Source: Glandiceps talaboti
Lineage: Eukaryota > Hemichordata > Enteropneusta > Spengelidae
Direction of reading: 5' to 3'
DNA: 64,000 bases
Assembly (NCBI RefSeq): GCF_964340395.1
Contig: NC_135570.1
Coordinates: 17,962,821-18,026,820 of the forward strand
Shown: positions 37,622 to 48,020 of the stretch, one piece after another
Position numbering within the stretch: the first letter of the stretch is position 1
Layout of the letters: each line of letters opens with the position of its first letter
The notes under the pieces: model-generated
What the model was told of the DNA's origin: nothing
Seen by the model: the letters and a program-made list of their open reading frames with translations, nothing else
The model's database searches: none
Made by a program: the position numbers and the translations under genes

Positions 37622-37830
37622 GAAAAAGGAAGACCAACATTTTAAAAGCTTATTTTCCCATGTTTGAAAAGTCATGATGTCAATTTATTTTCAGGTACCC
37701 CCCCCCCCTACAACCCATAACATTTTTTCAGGTACCCCCCCCCCACACACACACTATCCATATATTTTCAAGTCCCCCCCCCTAAAATCTCCCGACCCCC
37801 CCCCCCTAACAAGTTTTTGTGAAAGCAGCC
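35342..37830. mobile_element. PIF/Harbinger-like element (2.5 kb), TSD TAA, carrying a SAP-like/acidic frame
   Basis: The left end GACTGCTTTCACAAAAACTT and the inverse right end AAGTTTTTGTGAAAGCAGCC are flanked by TAA at 35339-35341 and 37831-37833. Subterminal G/C tracts with GTACCCCC repeats occur at both ends (35364-35520; 37697-37806). Internal simple repeats are an A-run (about 37287-37310) and (TTG)n (about 37586-37621). The terminus differs from that of the GGGAGCC family, but the duplication type and coding content are shared. Confidence 0.87.
36281..36895 (-). CDS. Transposon-borne SAP-like/acidic protein (204 residues)
   Basis: The product starts MDVFSTPLTRDDGSERPPDD. A helical, basic coiled-coil-like segment follows (LHLEQQRTLASMRERKRMKE, about residues 63-82), then a SAP-like helix FPKLKVKELDKYLSNYEIP near 104-122 with DKVEAVRCHYYQS after it. 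An acidic serine-rich region (about 146-186) leads to the C-terminal TRSGRRATTWKSK. The gene lies within a TAA-flanked inverted-repeat element and is intact. A related frame is in a second element at 26319-26687. I do not recognise a named family. A nuclear DNA-binding accessory factor of the transposon, or the tail of a longer spliced transposon protein, is inferred from composition. Confidence 0.65.
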   Translation of the reverse strand: MDVFSTPLTRDDGSERPPDDFQPRAQLKHLYSKGLGSSKNVEKLDELSKKLCVKKEILKGAILHLEQQRTLASMRERKRMKEREQRAEKNLMNMTGMPLSETVTFPKLKVKELDKYLSNYEIPAVAGIHKIDKVEAVRCHYYQSKESESDLSSDDSDSENDDTASSNSDEVEGEIGSDDDDDDDNAMFIYTRSGRRATTWKSKI

Positions 37831-38157
37831 TAAAGACAGGTCGTTTCTCGTTTATTTGTTTCAGTATTAGCGTAGCCATTTTCGGCATTGCATATCTGTA
37901 TGTGCACTTCATACAGAGATATGTTTGGACGAAATCGTCTGATGTATAGTATCTGAGCTCTGTGCGCGACCTCTGTGACAGAGGCCTCTGCGCCCTCTGA
38001 GCAGTCAACTCTATCCATACTTATCACCGCATGCTTAGGAAATATTACCATGTACATGGTGAATTCAAGAAATTTACATGCTTCCTACAACTTGTTTAGG
38101 TGATATTACCATGTAAGTTCCATACTTTTGCATGTTTGCTACCAAATAACCAATGTA

Positions 38158-38338
38158 GTTCTGCTTGCATACGGAGTAATCCGGGACTCGATTCTGACAA
38201 TTGTCCCTACTATTTCTCAGTCAAGACAACAGCAATATAGACTTGTGCACCGCCTGTAAGCAGGACTACCACGAGAGAAATAGTAGGGACAATTTGTCAG
38301 AATCGAGTCCCGGATTACTCCGTATGCAAGCAGGACTA
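38158..38338. mobile_element. Foldback/MITE with ~60-bp arms
   Basis: The left arm (38158-38219), TTCTGCTTGCATACGGAGTA then CCGGGACTCGATTCTGACAA, recurs inverted at about 38274-38338. The loop holds ACCGCCTGTAAGCAGGACTA. A related copy is at about 39691-39826. Confidence 0.8.
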
Positions 38339-38354
38339 GGCTACTACCAATGTA

Positions 38355-39288
38355 GCTGCAATAATTGTAGCGTTTGATGTGATTTTGAGGGCTTTTTCGT
38401 CTGTTTTTGTGCCTTTTTTCGTTCCGACGTTTAACCCGAATCAAACGCTACAATTCCTCTAATGCAAATGCAAATAGACGAGACCACATTGAAAACGTGA
38501 GCGAGGGGTCAACGTACTACCCGTTTCAAACTGCTTATGCCTTGCTACATTTGCCGATTTTGACGGAATTGGGGTACCTCTGAAGCTTTCTAGTCAATTG
38601 GACCCCTCGTCAATTGGACCCTAACCAAATGAACCCTCGCCGTAACCAATGTAAGTTGTTCAGGGATATTCGACACAATCCAGAAACATTATTATTAAGA
38701 AATAGATAGCACAAATACGAGTGTAGTCTGTTTGCAGTTTGGGTGTGAAAAAGGTATCCACCGTAACATTAACAAGAGTAAAGTGTAGAACGGGATCGAG
38801 CAGTCTTGCGCTGGATCGAGTCTTGCGAACCATGCATCCATGTGGGTTAAACGAACTACAGATTCACGGTGTGCATTGAAAATGAGACCAAACTTTTATC
38901 AACGAAGCAATGAAATTCACCAGTTGCAATTGATAAATTCCCTTGCCTCAGGCATAGTCCCTACACTCGGCGAGGGTTCATTTGGTTAGGGGTCCAATTG
39001 ACGAGGGGTCCAATTGACCTGTTTCCCCTCTGAACACTTCTTTGGTCTTGAAGGCTCCGTAATTAATGTTGGCGTTAGGAAATGTCCGATATTTTGCCAG
39101 GTAAGGCGTAATTTAGCAGAAAAGTCCGTCCAACTTTGCGATTCAGATCCGAATCGCTTCCGTCTATTTGCATTTGCATTAGAGGAATTGTAGCGTTTGA
39201 TTCGGGTTAAACGTCGGAACGAAAAAAGGCACAAAAACAGACGAAAAAGCCCTCAAAATCACATCAAACGCTACAATTATTTTGCAGC
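38355..39288. mobile_element. MULE-like non-autonomous element (934 bp) with 13-bp target duplication
   Basis: The ends GCTGCAATAATTGTAGCG and CGCTACAATTATTTTGCAGC open inverted repeats of about 120 bp (with TTTGATGTGATTTTGAGGGC and the inverse of AACGTCGGAACGAAAAAAGG). A second internal inverted pair is formed by CCTCGTCAATTGGACC near 38604 and GGTCCAATTGACGAGG near 38990. TACTACCAATGTA is duplicated at 38342-38354 and 39289-39301. A long duplication (9-13 bp) with long TIRs suggests the Mutator-like group. No transposase is visible. Confidence 0.8.
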
Positions 39289-39690
39289 TACTACCAATGT
39301 ACCACATGCTTTAATACATACGTGTGCATGTACAATACAAGTCATGCAATGACGTGTTGTTTCTCGCTTTTGCCGGGCATCCATTTTATAAGAATTGGTT
39401 TATGTTAAATTTACCTTTATTTGACGGAAAACTGAGGAGAAATCGATCTGAAAATCCAGGTCATGTTCTACAGCACATTGAACATGTAGGCCGCCATATT
39501 GTTTACTTCATTTTCATAATATATTCATAGCTTCCCATGTGACCAGATTTCTACGATCTTATTGGTTGAAAGTTACAATCGTAATTACATGCTTTGTTCG
39601 CGGAATTTTCTCTGAAGTAGACCTTCATGCCCACGTTATCAGTCGTATTTTCAACACTAATGCAAGCATGGATATACATTATCACACACT

Positions 39691-39826
39691 GTGTTAGTCC
39701 TGCTTACAGACGGTGCACGAGTCAATATTATATTACTGACTTGACTTGAAGGAGAAATAGTAATAATAGGACGGACAATTGTCAGAATCGAGTCCCGGAT
39801 TACTCCGTATGCAAGCAGGACTAACA
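39691..39826. mobile_element. Second foldback/MITE copy
   Basis: Ends GTGTTAGTCCTGCTTACA and TGCAAGCAGGACTAACAC are inverse to each other. The right half shares AGAATCGAGTCCCGGATTAC with the copy at 38158-38338. The left half is altered. Confidence 0.72.
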
Positions 39827-39849
39827 CTAGGTGTACTGTACTAACAGTA

Positions 39850-40165
39850 GGTCAGTGGGTCCATTACTTGGGTGTCTACTTGGGAAATTGTTCAAATGAA
39901 AATGATCGCATCAGAAATGTGCATTTTACGTTTCAAAATGTGATTTGTTGCATTACGAAATGCTTTGACATCAACCTGGAAATGAAAAATCTTTGTTTTA
40001 TTGATGCAATGAAATCACTAAATCTTTTATGGGCTAGTACTTCACATATCAATGTCGATGGTGTAAAGATTAACATCTGTTTGTGGTTGCTTGGCAACCT
40101 AGGCCTGTTTTTAGCACAGCTGAATTAAATCATAGACACTATGATTAAAACAGGTTCATATAAAT
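39850..40165 (+). repeat. Dispersed repeat family fragment
   Basis: It shares TTGGGAAATTGTTCAAATGA with 17258-17280 and the following ~280 bp with the inverted segment 28325-28610 (ATGAAATCACTAAATCTTTT, ATGGGCTAGTACTTCACA). A further short fragment lies at about 40340-40370. The frame 39868-40128 is a reading of this repeat. Confidence 0.7.
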
Positions 40166-40370
40166 GCACAATCCTTAGGCATTCAAAAAAAAAAAAAATT
40201 TGTACAAAGAATAAGAAGTCACACATTTTAAGGGGAAAGAAAAATAGTCATATCAAGCCCTCCATGATCATACTGTGTTTGGCAGGTTAAATTTCCTGCA
40301 TGTACCGATTGCCATGATATTTGATGGGTGTATTACCTTGGGTGTCTAGTTGGGAAATTGTTCAAATCAA

Positions 40371-41560
40371 CTGCGTTCGAAATACAGTCAAAACGTTAAC
40401 AATTGCAATTACTTTCCTGATTTTTCTTTGATATTACTGGTGCTGGTATAATTATGATATTTCCAATATTTTTCTTCATTCATAGCATCTAAATGTATTA
40501 TAAGCACACTGCACACACTTAGAGTCAGAATAATGTGACACTTAGACACTAATGACATGTCCTCTACTGTTAATTCAATAGAACCGAAGCACCACCATTG
40601 GTCATGTATTTTTATTGTCTTTACTTTTTGGCATTTTTAGACTTTAGTCACCAACAAAAATATTGATCTCTGATTATCCCCATATATATTAGAGACATTA
40701 AGTCTAGGTAAATCACCCGTACAATCTACCTGAGTTCCAAAGCCATCCCACCAAGATTTCCTACCAGTGTTTTTTCTTGAGGGTAGTATCAAAGTAGGAA
40801 TAATCTAACTGAATACTTCCTTAGGTGTTTTACCAGGCTTCCCCACTAAAATTAATTATGGTACAAGACCATACAAGGTATGGAAATCTATGCAAATATT
40901 GAATAATTTGTCAAATTTAGCATAAAATACTTTAAATTTAAGTAGGTATACATATCTGATTTTTTAGTCTAGTTCCTATATGACGCGTTACAATTGTTAA
41001 TTGCTCATTAACCGAACTCCACCTCTCTAGTCTGAAACTAAAATCACGTGGCGATGTGATAATGTCATCATATCGTTTATATGAACGCAGTTGGGTAACA
41101 CAGATTTCTATGCTTCAATAAAGACTTTCCCTATACGCGAGTGGAGATGATCGTAACAATCACCATAATGTGTCATATGGGAACTAGTCTAATGACTTCT
41201 TTGAGTGTTTTACTATAATTACACTTTGTTGGGTAATGTCCTAATGTTGTACTAATTACATGTATATATTAGTCCAGGAAGTATCATATTATATTGTTTT
41301 TATTACACCCACATGTAACTATTACTATTTAAATATTGACACTATGACAGGACAAACTATTGATAGATTTCCATGAAGCATCATGTAATGCACTGTTTCA
41401 CATCAAGCTTTTCTTGGAAAAAGCACTATTTTAGTATTTTATTACCAATGTATCTAGTACATTACCCTCTGTATTTGTGACACACAGAAATCTAAGAATT
41501 CATTTGGCTGCATGTCAGTTCTATATCATTTTCATGTTATACAGATCGTTTTAAAAATTA
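40371..41560. other. Non-coding interval
   Basis: AT-rich, no recognised gene or repeat, except a possible short dispersed element near 40970-41150. Confidence 0.45.
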
Positions 41561-42020
41561 GGGACATGTTAGTTTCTTCGGCCTGGGGGAGGGGGGCGGT
41601 GGATTGGCAGGGGTCACCCTGTTTTTGAAATTGGCAGTAGGGGGGGTCATGCTGTTTTGAAAATTGTGGATGTGGGGGGGGGGGGGTTACTGTGTTTTTG
41701 ATTGTGATGGAAGAAAAAAATCCTTTCTACAATGGCATATAGCCTTGTCTGAAATGTGGTACATGTCAATATTTGTTCTTGTCCCTGTTTCTTTAACATG
41801 AATTCGTTAATATTACTTATTAGTTCAAACATAACTATACATATTCATATTCATATACATATACCAGTATTACCTAGCTACCGCACTAGTTACAGAACAT
41901 GTCATGTAAATGCTTGGCTGTTTCACAATCAATGCTTCACTTATATTACTGTTTGGGGCAAAAGTGAACTTGAAGGTTTCGTAAGGGTAATTTTCATAGA
42001 TAGTTTATAAATGAAGTTAG
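41561..42020. mobile_element. Transposon arm A (inverted partner at 53605-54078)
   Basis: Begins TTA|GGGACATGTTAGTTTCTTCG, continues through G tracts (about 41587-41688), and then shares 300 bp in inverse orientation with 53605-54000 (GCTTGGCTGTTTCACAATCA, AGTGAACTTGAAGGTTT). It looks like one end of an element of the same family as 50204-54078; no second end with a matching TTA duplication was found. Confidence 0.7.
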
Positions 42021-42446
42021 GATTCCAAAAAAAATGAATTTAAGAATAAAGGTTCGACGAATTCCAAACGTAATTCCAATATATACATAAACAAGATTTG
42101 AACATGTTTTTCTCTTTTGTAATACATATATTGGTAAGATTACTTGTTAAGTGGACCTGAAAGTTGAACTCCAAATCGTCCAATCAATACACTTACTCAT
42201 CGGTCGAACCTCAGACCATTCAAATGATCTACAGTGGTGCAATATTATACTGGAGAGCAAATAATCGAAACTTTTGTAACCTCTCACGAAATGGAATTTT
42301 TATCGAAGACATTTTGTTGAATTATTACAACTGCATATATTTCTACATGTAATATATTTGTTCATATGTGTTTGCGAAATCGTTGTTTAACAATTTACAA
42401 CTAGTAACACTGAAGTAAAGCTCTTTCTCTATGTGCAAGACTCATT

Positions 42447-42585
42447 TATAGCATTCATATCAAGTGTAAAAGTATACTCTTTCAATTGATTTATTTACAA
42501 GCCTATAGCAGGTGGCCTATCTAATGTGGTCACTTAGCTAATGAAACAGTATACTTTTACACTTGATATAGATGCTACAAACGAT
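42447..42585. repeat. Inverted repeat with 22-bp perfect core arms
   Basis: ATATCAAGTGTAAAAGTATA(CT) at 42457-42478 and its exact inverse at 42548-42569 are separated by 69 bp. The symmetry continues imperfectly outward (TATAGCATTC / GATGCTACA). It could be a small foldback element. Confidence 0.75.
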
Positions 42586-43100
42586 TCTGGTACATACAGA
42601 AAATGCTTTACTTTGGTGTTATGTGTTGTAATAGTTATGTAGAAACATTCCTGTGTATCACCTTTATTTCAGTCTCACAGAGGATAAGTTTTTCCCCACG
42701 CCTTCTTTCTTCTCTTCAACATTTGTAGTCGTTATCTCACAGTCATCACCACAATATCGTTCTCAATAGCGACTTGAATCTGTCACTTTATTTGAAAGCC
42801 AGATTAGTTGTTCATTACACTTCAGTACAACAAACATGTTTGGTGGTCTGTTGAGATTACACATACACTGAAATCAGTATCGCCCTCTATCTTAGACAAC
42901 ATGGCATTGCTTAAGTAAACTTCCACAAGGTATAACGCAACTATGATTTCGAAAGACTTTACTACAGTAATGTAACGGTTGGGAAGACATGGAAAATATT
43001 TTGAAAAGTCAAACATTCGTAATACTTAAGATATGAGAACAAGGGTATCATTGAGTGATTCTTAATTGCATTATAAAGGAACGAATCGAGTATAGATACT
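42586..43100. other. Non-coding interval
   Basis: No gene or repeat recognised. Confidence 0.4.
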
Positions 43101-43109
43101 GTTCTGTGT

Positions 43110-43990
43110 TTTGGAATCATTGTCTTCTTACCAGATTCTTAATGTTTTGCAATCTTCCTCCTATCACCATTATCTTCTCCATTTTTACTTTAACATCTTC
43201 AGCTGTCAGAAGTCTTTTCTGTTCATCCAAAATAACCTGTTCTCCCTGTGATATGTTTTTTCAACCTTTGTTCAGCGGTGCTCTCTCTTAATTAATGTTT
43301 TCCTTTCGTCTTCTAGTTTTTCTTTCAAGTTCACAGCTTTTATTATCTTCATACTTATTTTTCTTGCTTCTTTAACCAAAGAGATTCTGGTGAAGTAAGT
43401 TCATCTCCTGTCGTTTCACGAACTTGTTCAATGTCTCTACGTCGAACTTCTGTTCTCTCTTAATATCACGCAATCGTGCTTCTACTTTATTTTCCATCTT
43501 TTCCAGCTCAATTCCACACCTCTTAAGTAACTTTTCAAATCATGCGTGAAGTCGGTTTGATTGTTTGTTGATAACCCCAGTTTCTTTTTGAATTCAGCAT
43601 CCTGTCTCTCTAATTTGTTTTCTTTGTCAAATTTTCTTTTCTTGCATCTAACAGAAGCTTCCTTAATACATTTTTTTCTTCCCGATTTTCCAATTCTTCT
43701 CATTTCTTCATAAGCATTTGCTGTTCTTTGTCCAATTAATTTGTTTGCATGTTCTTTTACTAAGCGCTCCTTTGATGATGCTAAAAGCGGTTCTTTTTTT
43801 GCCAAGACACTTTTCTTTTAGCTCGATCACGTTTTCCTTTTCTATCATAAATATATCATTGTCATCTTGAGAAACTACTCTTTTGACGAAAGTTCTTGTT
43901 GCAGATTCTTTTCGTTCCTCCTACTCCTTCATCAAGTATTTCTATTTCATTATTGGCCCGAATTTCATTTCCTTCTGTTAGCTTCTTAGC
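43110..43990 (-). pseudogene. Degenerate lysine/glutamate-rich coiled-coil coding sequence
   Basis: The - strand reads as highly charged helical protein in pieces that change frame. Around 43960-43800 it gives KENVIELKEKCLGKK. From 43805 it gives MAKKEPLLASSKERLVKEHA and KKRKFDKENKLERQDAEFKK. From about 43515, in a shifted frame, it gives ELEKMENKVEARLRDIKREQ and then DVETLNKFVKRQEMN. Below 43330 it gives ILDEQKRLLTAEDVKVKMEK ending near a GTAAGA. At least two frameshifts are needed to join these, so this is a decayed gene or an unusual set of exons. I cannot name the family; composition resembles cilia- or trichohyalin-like coiled-coil proteins. Confidence 0.5.
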
Positions 43991-44098
43991 CAGGACGTGG
44001 CATAACGTCAACAAAGCAGTTACTATGATACCGTATTGTTACACGATCGAACAAAGTCGTCAGTAGCAATAATCTTTGCCTGTTTAAAAATGTAACTC

Positions 44099-44102
<4 letters not shown>

Positions 44103-44167
<65 letters not shown>
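44103..44167. repeat. (GA)n microsatellite
   Basis: About 32 AG dinucleotides. Confidence 0.97.
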
Positions 44168-44168
<1 letters not shown>

Positions 44169-47100
44169 GTTCTCATGCGGCAAAGGAATATGTTTAATTT
44201 CGCTTCTCGATGTAAGAAGTGTAATTGTTTTATTTGTTCTTTGACAATAGCTTAAACATAAGTAAGAGAAATACGTGTACAAATATATAATACATATGAA
44301 AAATGCAGACCAGAGATCACTTTAGTAATGTATTTTCATAATGAGGTGTTCGCAATGCCGTTGAAAATTCTTATATTTACTTTCAACTAAGAATGACGAG
44401 TGTGTGAATCTTTAGTCTACTTCTCTTTGTCATCAATAACTTAATAAATGGTATTACAAATTACCTGTATCAAAGGAATGCATATCACAAACAACGCACC
44501 TGAACTTTGGAGAATAACATGAGTGAATTCAGTCTTGAAAAAGATATAGATTCGGATATCTTATTTGACAAGAAAAGACTTTCTATCTTACCTTGAGCAC
44601 ATTATGTTCCCAACTTTCCACATATGGTTTTGCATGTAAGGAATGCTCTCTCTAATGTGTATGTCGTCAACATTGACTTGTGTCAGCCGAAATATTTTAT
44701 GGTACAACTAAGTCAACTTGTAAAACATTTTGTGTCTTAAGTTTCGATCATTTCATGTGATGAAACTTAGGATAGTACTACAACATCATGTATTTTTTTC
44801 TGTATAAATGATGAATTACATTTGAATGAGTATTCAAGGCAATCAAGTTTGCTAACTAAGTTACATTTTGTACATGTACTGTATGGGTCGCGTTGTTTGA
44901 ATTTCCCGCTCACTGTTTACAGTATGAGTCTGCATGGTTGGGCCCACCCATTGTGGATAGATGGTACTTATCTCTGTTTTTGTTGATGTTACTTGTATGA
45001 ATGTGGCTATTTTCAAACATGTTTGACCATAAAACCTGAACGCATTTAAGTGAACGGCTGTAATTCACACCCTGTGCATCTGATGACATGGCTAGTTTTG
45101 TCTTATGTGAAACATAATCCACCCCTATATACCTGAAGGCATATATATTTATCCCACTGTCACCATTTACTGCTATTCCATAATGATGTAGCATGTGCTG
45201 CTCATTCATTAACATTGTCTTACATTCACCATAGCGACAGTTTAACTTTATCTCTTCTCTTTATTAACGACCAGATTTAAACTGAATGGCTTCCGTAAGG
45301 GTATAGTCTTGCAATTTCATTATTTATGCAAGAAATTTAGCTCTATATCTGTGAGTTTTCAAGTCCCAATGACAATTAGTTGTCAAAAACGTTGTTCAAA
45401 TGCCCGCCTACTATTCTCAGCACAGGAAAGCTTGCCATCCTCGACTTCACTCGGCTTTTGTGATTCCTACATGCACAGGATATGCACACCCGTTTCCACG
45501 GCAAATAATAAACAAAATCCAAACCCACATAAAATTGCTATAATTTCGCATCAGAAAGTTTACATACTTCATGGTAAGCATCGTAATAGTTTAACAACTT
45601 TAATACAGTGAAGGGATGCAGTATTATTGCCCTACTTCGTCACTGGGTAAAGTGTATACATTTCTGTTTCAACCTACAGATGTACCATCTGCTCCAAATC
45701 CTATAAGTTTCTGCTACCAACTTTCATCAACTTTGTCACATATAGTTTTTGAGTGGCACACCCACCCTCACTGTGCACTAATTATATAGAGGTCAATGTA
45801 TAGGTCACCAGTATGGATACATTGTTGCGAATCCATGCACAATGGACTGCTGAATAGAAATATCGATTTTTACATAGGCAGTGAACAACAGTGTTGAAGG
45901 CAATTTTCTTCATAGGCTTGGTTTATTTTCCATATTTTGACCACATACATTTCGGTATAAATGATAGATTATTAGTATTACACTTGATAAATATGTGAGA
46001 GTGTATTTATTTCCTGAGATACCAAGCTAGATAATGATTACAAGCCTTGCAACAAACAGCGGTAGTTTGTTATTGGGAGAAATCGGAAAAGAACACAGGG
46101 AAAAAGGAGACAGTTCGAGGTCAACATAATACTTTCTAAACTTCTAATCGAAAATCTAAAAAGATACCATTTCTCTTTATTCTTCACATTAGTGTGTGAA
46201 ATTCCAAAGGATATGTCTATATTTGATGAAATTGAAACGATGATAAATATTTCACCGGGGTCCCGTTTGTGAACTCTGCGACCATTTTAAGGCCAAGAAG
46301 GAAAAAAGAATTCTTTTCTGGAGATATTGCATCACTCAAATATCCACCTCGATCTTCTTTTTTCAATGCATACTGCAGATCCAAGGGAAACACAAAATAA
46401 CTCTCCCTACATTAATTGCTACTTCAGGGAAGACAACTGCAGAACTAATCATGAACAATTAACAATTAACAAAAACATTTGCATCGTCACACCACTTTAG
46501 GCAATGTTTCCTGACCAGAAACAACAACTTTCTTTTGTGTAGCCATGGTGTCTAATTACCAAAAATATGCCAATAACTTATTAAAACTAAAAGTTAAATC
46601 GATAACATTTTCAGGACAGATGGGCTTTGGTATCACAAATGTATGTACCAAGTTATAATGAATTTGAAGAGTACATTCTTGAGATATAGCCTAATTACCG
46701 AAAACCATTAATTACATTAATTGCTCATTAACATTCATGGATGTTTACAAAAACCTAATCAGTTCTTGCCATTACCCTACGGAACATGTGTGCCGAATTT
46801 CGTTTGAATTGAGCCAACCGTTTTGGAGAAAATTGTGACACGCACACTTTTCACTCCTAATATAAAACCTTCCTTACAGAAGGCAAAAAGTAGTTCATAC
46901 CGTATTTTGCGGTTACAATTTAACTGCTTGTATCAAACCATGCCGTATTTTGTGGTGCCAACATTTGACAACTGGTTGTTTCAATAGAATTCAAATGAGA
47001 TTTGTGGTTTCGTAGTTGAAAGTTAGTCAAACGTGACATCGTATGCAAATTTATATCCTAACTTAAAGGAGAAAAATCGTGGTTTTCATTTCAAGTAGCT

Positions 47101-47245
47101 CGCAACTGTTTGTCGTTAACTATCAAAGCTATAGATATTTTTCATGGGCAAATACATCAACAAACACTGACAGAATTATTCAGTTCTTAACTTGGTTTTG
47201 AGTTGAGACGTACCTAAAAGTTGACTAGTGAATCACTTTGTTACA
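44168..47245. other. Non-coding interval upstream of the astacin gene
   Basis: No convincing coding exon. The segment about 46440-46870 (GCTCATTAACATTCATGG, GAATTGAGCCAACCGTTTTG) has the look of an old interspersed repeat, but no second copy is in the window. The frames 44910-45215 (-) and 45309-45611 (+) lack family signatures. Confidence 0.4.
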
Positions 47246-47308
47246 ATGTATCGTTTAATCCTAGTCATGTGCATCAACTGGCAGGTGAAAGCTGCTCCTA
47301 TTACAAAG
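47246..47308 (+). CDS. Astacin-like protease, candidate first exon (signal peptide)
   Basis: The ATG at 47246 opens MYRLILVMCINWQVKAAPIT(K), 21 codons ending exactly at AAG|GTAAGT (donor at 47309), phase 0. The hydrophobic core after a basic residue and the VKA-A-like cleavage region fit a secretory signal peptide. It is the only plausible start seen upstream of the pro-region exons, and the phase agrees with the next candidate exon at 49492. Astacins are secreted zinc metalloproteases, so a signal-peptide exon is expected. The link to the later exons is by phase, order and composition only; an additional small exon in between is possible. Confidence 0.55.
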
Positions 47309-47769
47309 GTAAGTGTATGTGAAATGTAAAATGCCAAAGCTTGCAACTAGTGACTGTCAGATATTGGGACTGATAATCCTAAGAAATTTGTCATTTCTGG
47401 TACTTTGATAGATTCACAAGTCTGGTTAACTACAATAAATCCATCAATGTAAAGTTTCCACCTCACCTTGACACCTAACTGCCACACAAATCTAGAGTTG
47501 TTTAATTTCTTCAAATTATCCATACTTACTTACAACGGTGATACTACGACGACTCGCTTTCCTTTAGAAACACGAGCTAATGTTAAATGGTGGCTGGAAC
47601 GATATTTCATGAGAACGCCTCTGTGCAATCAGTGATAATCGATAACAGACCATTTCTGTCAATGGTATATATCTTCATAGCACCATATCTTCTCAATATA
47701 TTACATGTTTAGAAACTATACGTTTTTCTTTAAAATCAACAATATCTGGCATTTGAAAAAAGTACACTG

Positions 47770-48020
47770 CGCCTTTTGGTATTCTACTAGCAATCATCTT
47801 TCGGTATTCTACTAGTAATCATCCCTTGGTATTCTACTAGCAATCAGATTTTGGTGTTCTACTAGCAATCATCCCTTGGTATTCTTCTAGCAATCAGCTT
47901 TTGGTGTTCTACTAGCAATCATCCCTTGGTATTCTTCTAGCAATCGTCCCTCAGTATTCTACTAGCAATCATCGCTTGGTAATCTACTAGCAATCATTGC
48001 TTGGTAATCTACTGGCAATC
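47770..48020. repeat. ~25-bp tandem repeat, about 10 units
   Basis: Unit core TTGGTATTCTACTAGCAATC, with CATCCC, CAGCTT or CATTGC spacers. It lies in the putative first intron of the astacin gene. Confidence 0.9.

Noticed and set aside
46440-46870. Gene or structured element
   Set aside because: Looks like an old interspersed repeat by composition, but there is no second copy here and no coding signal, so I left it as part of a non-coding interval.
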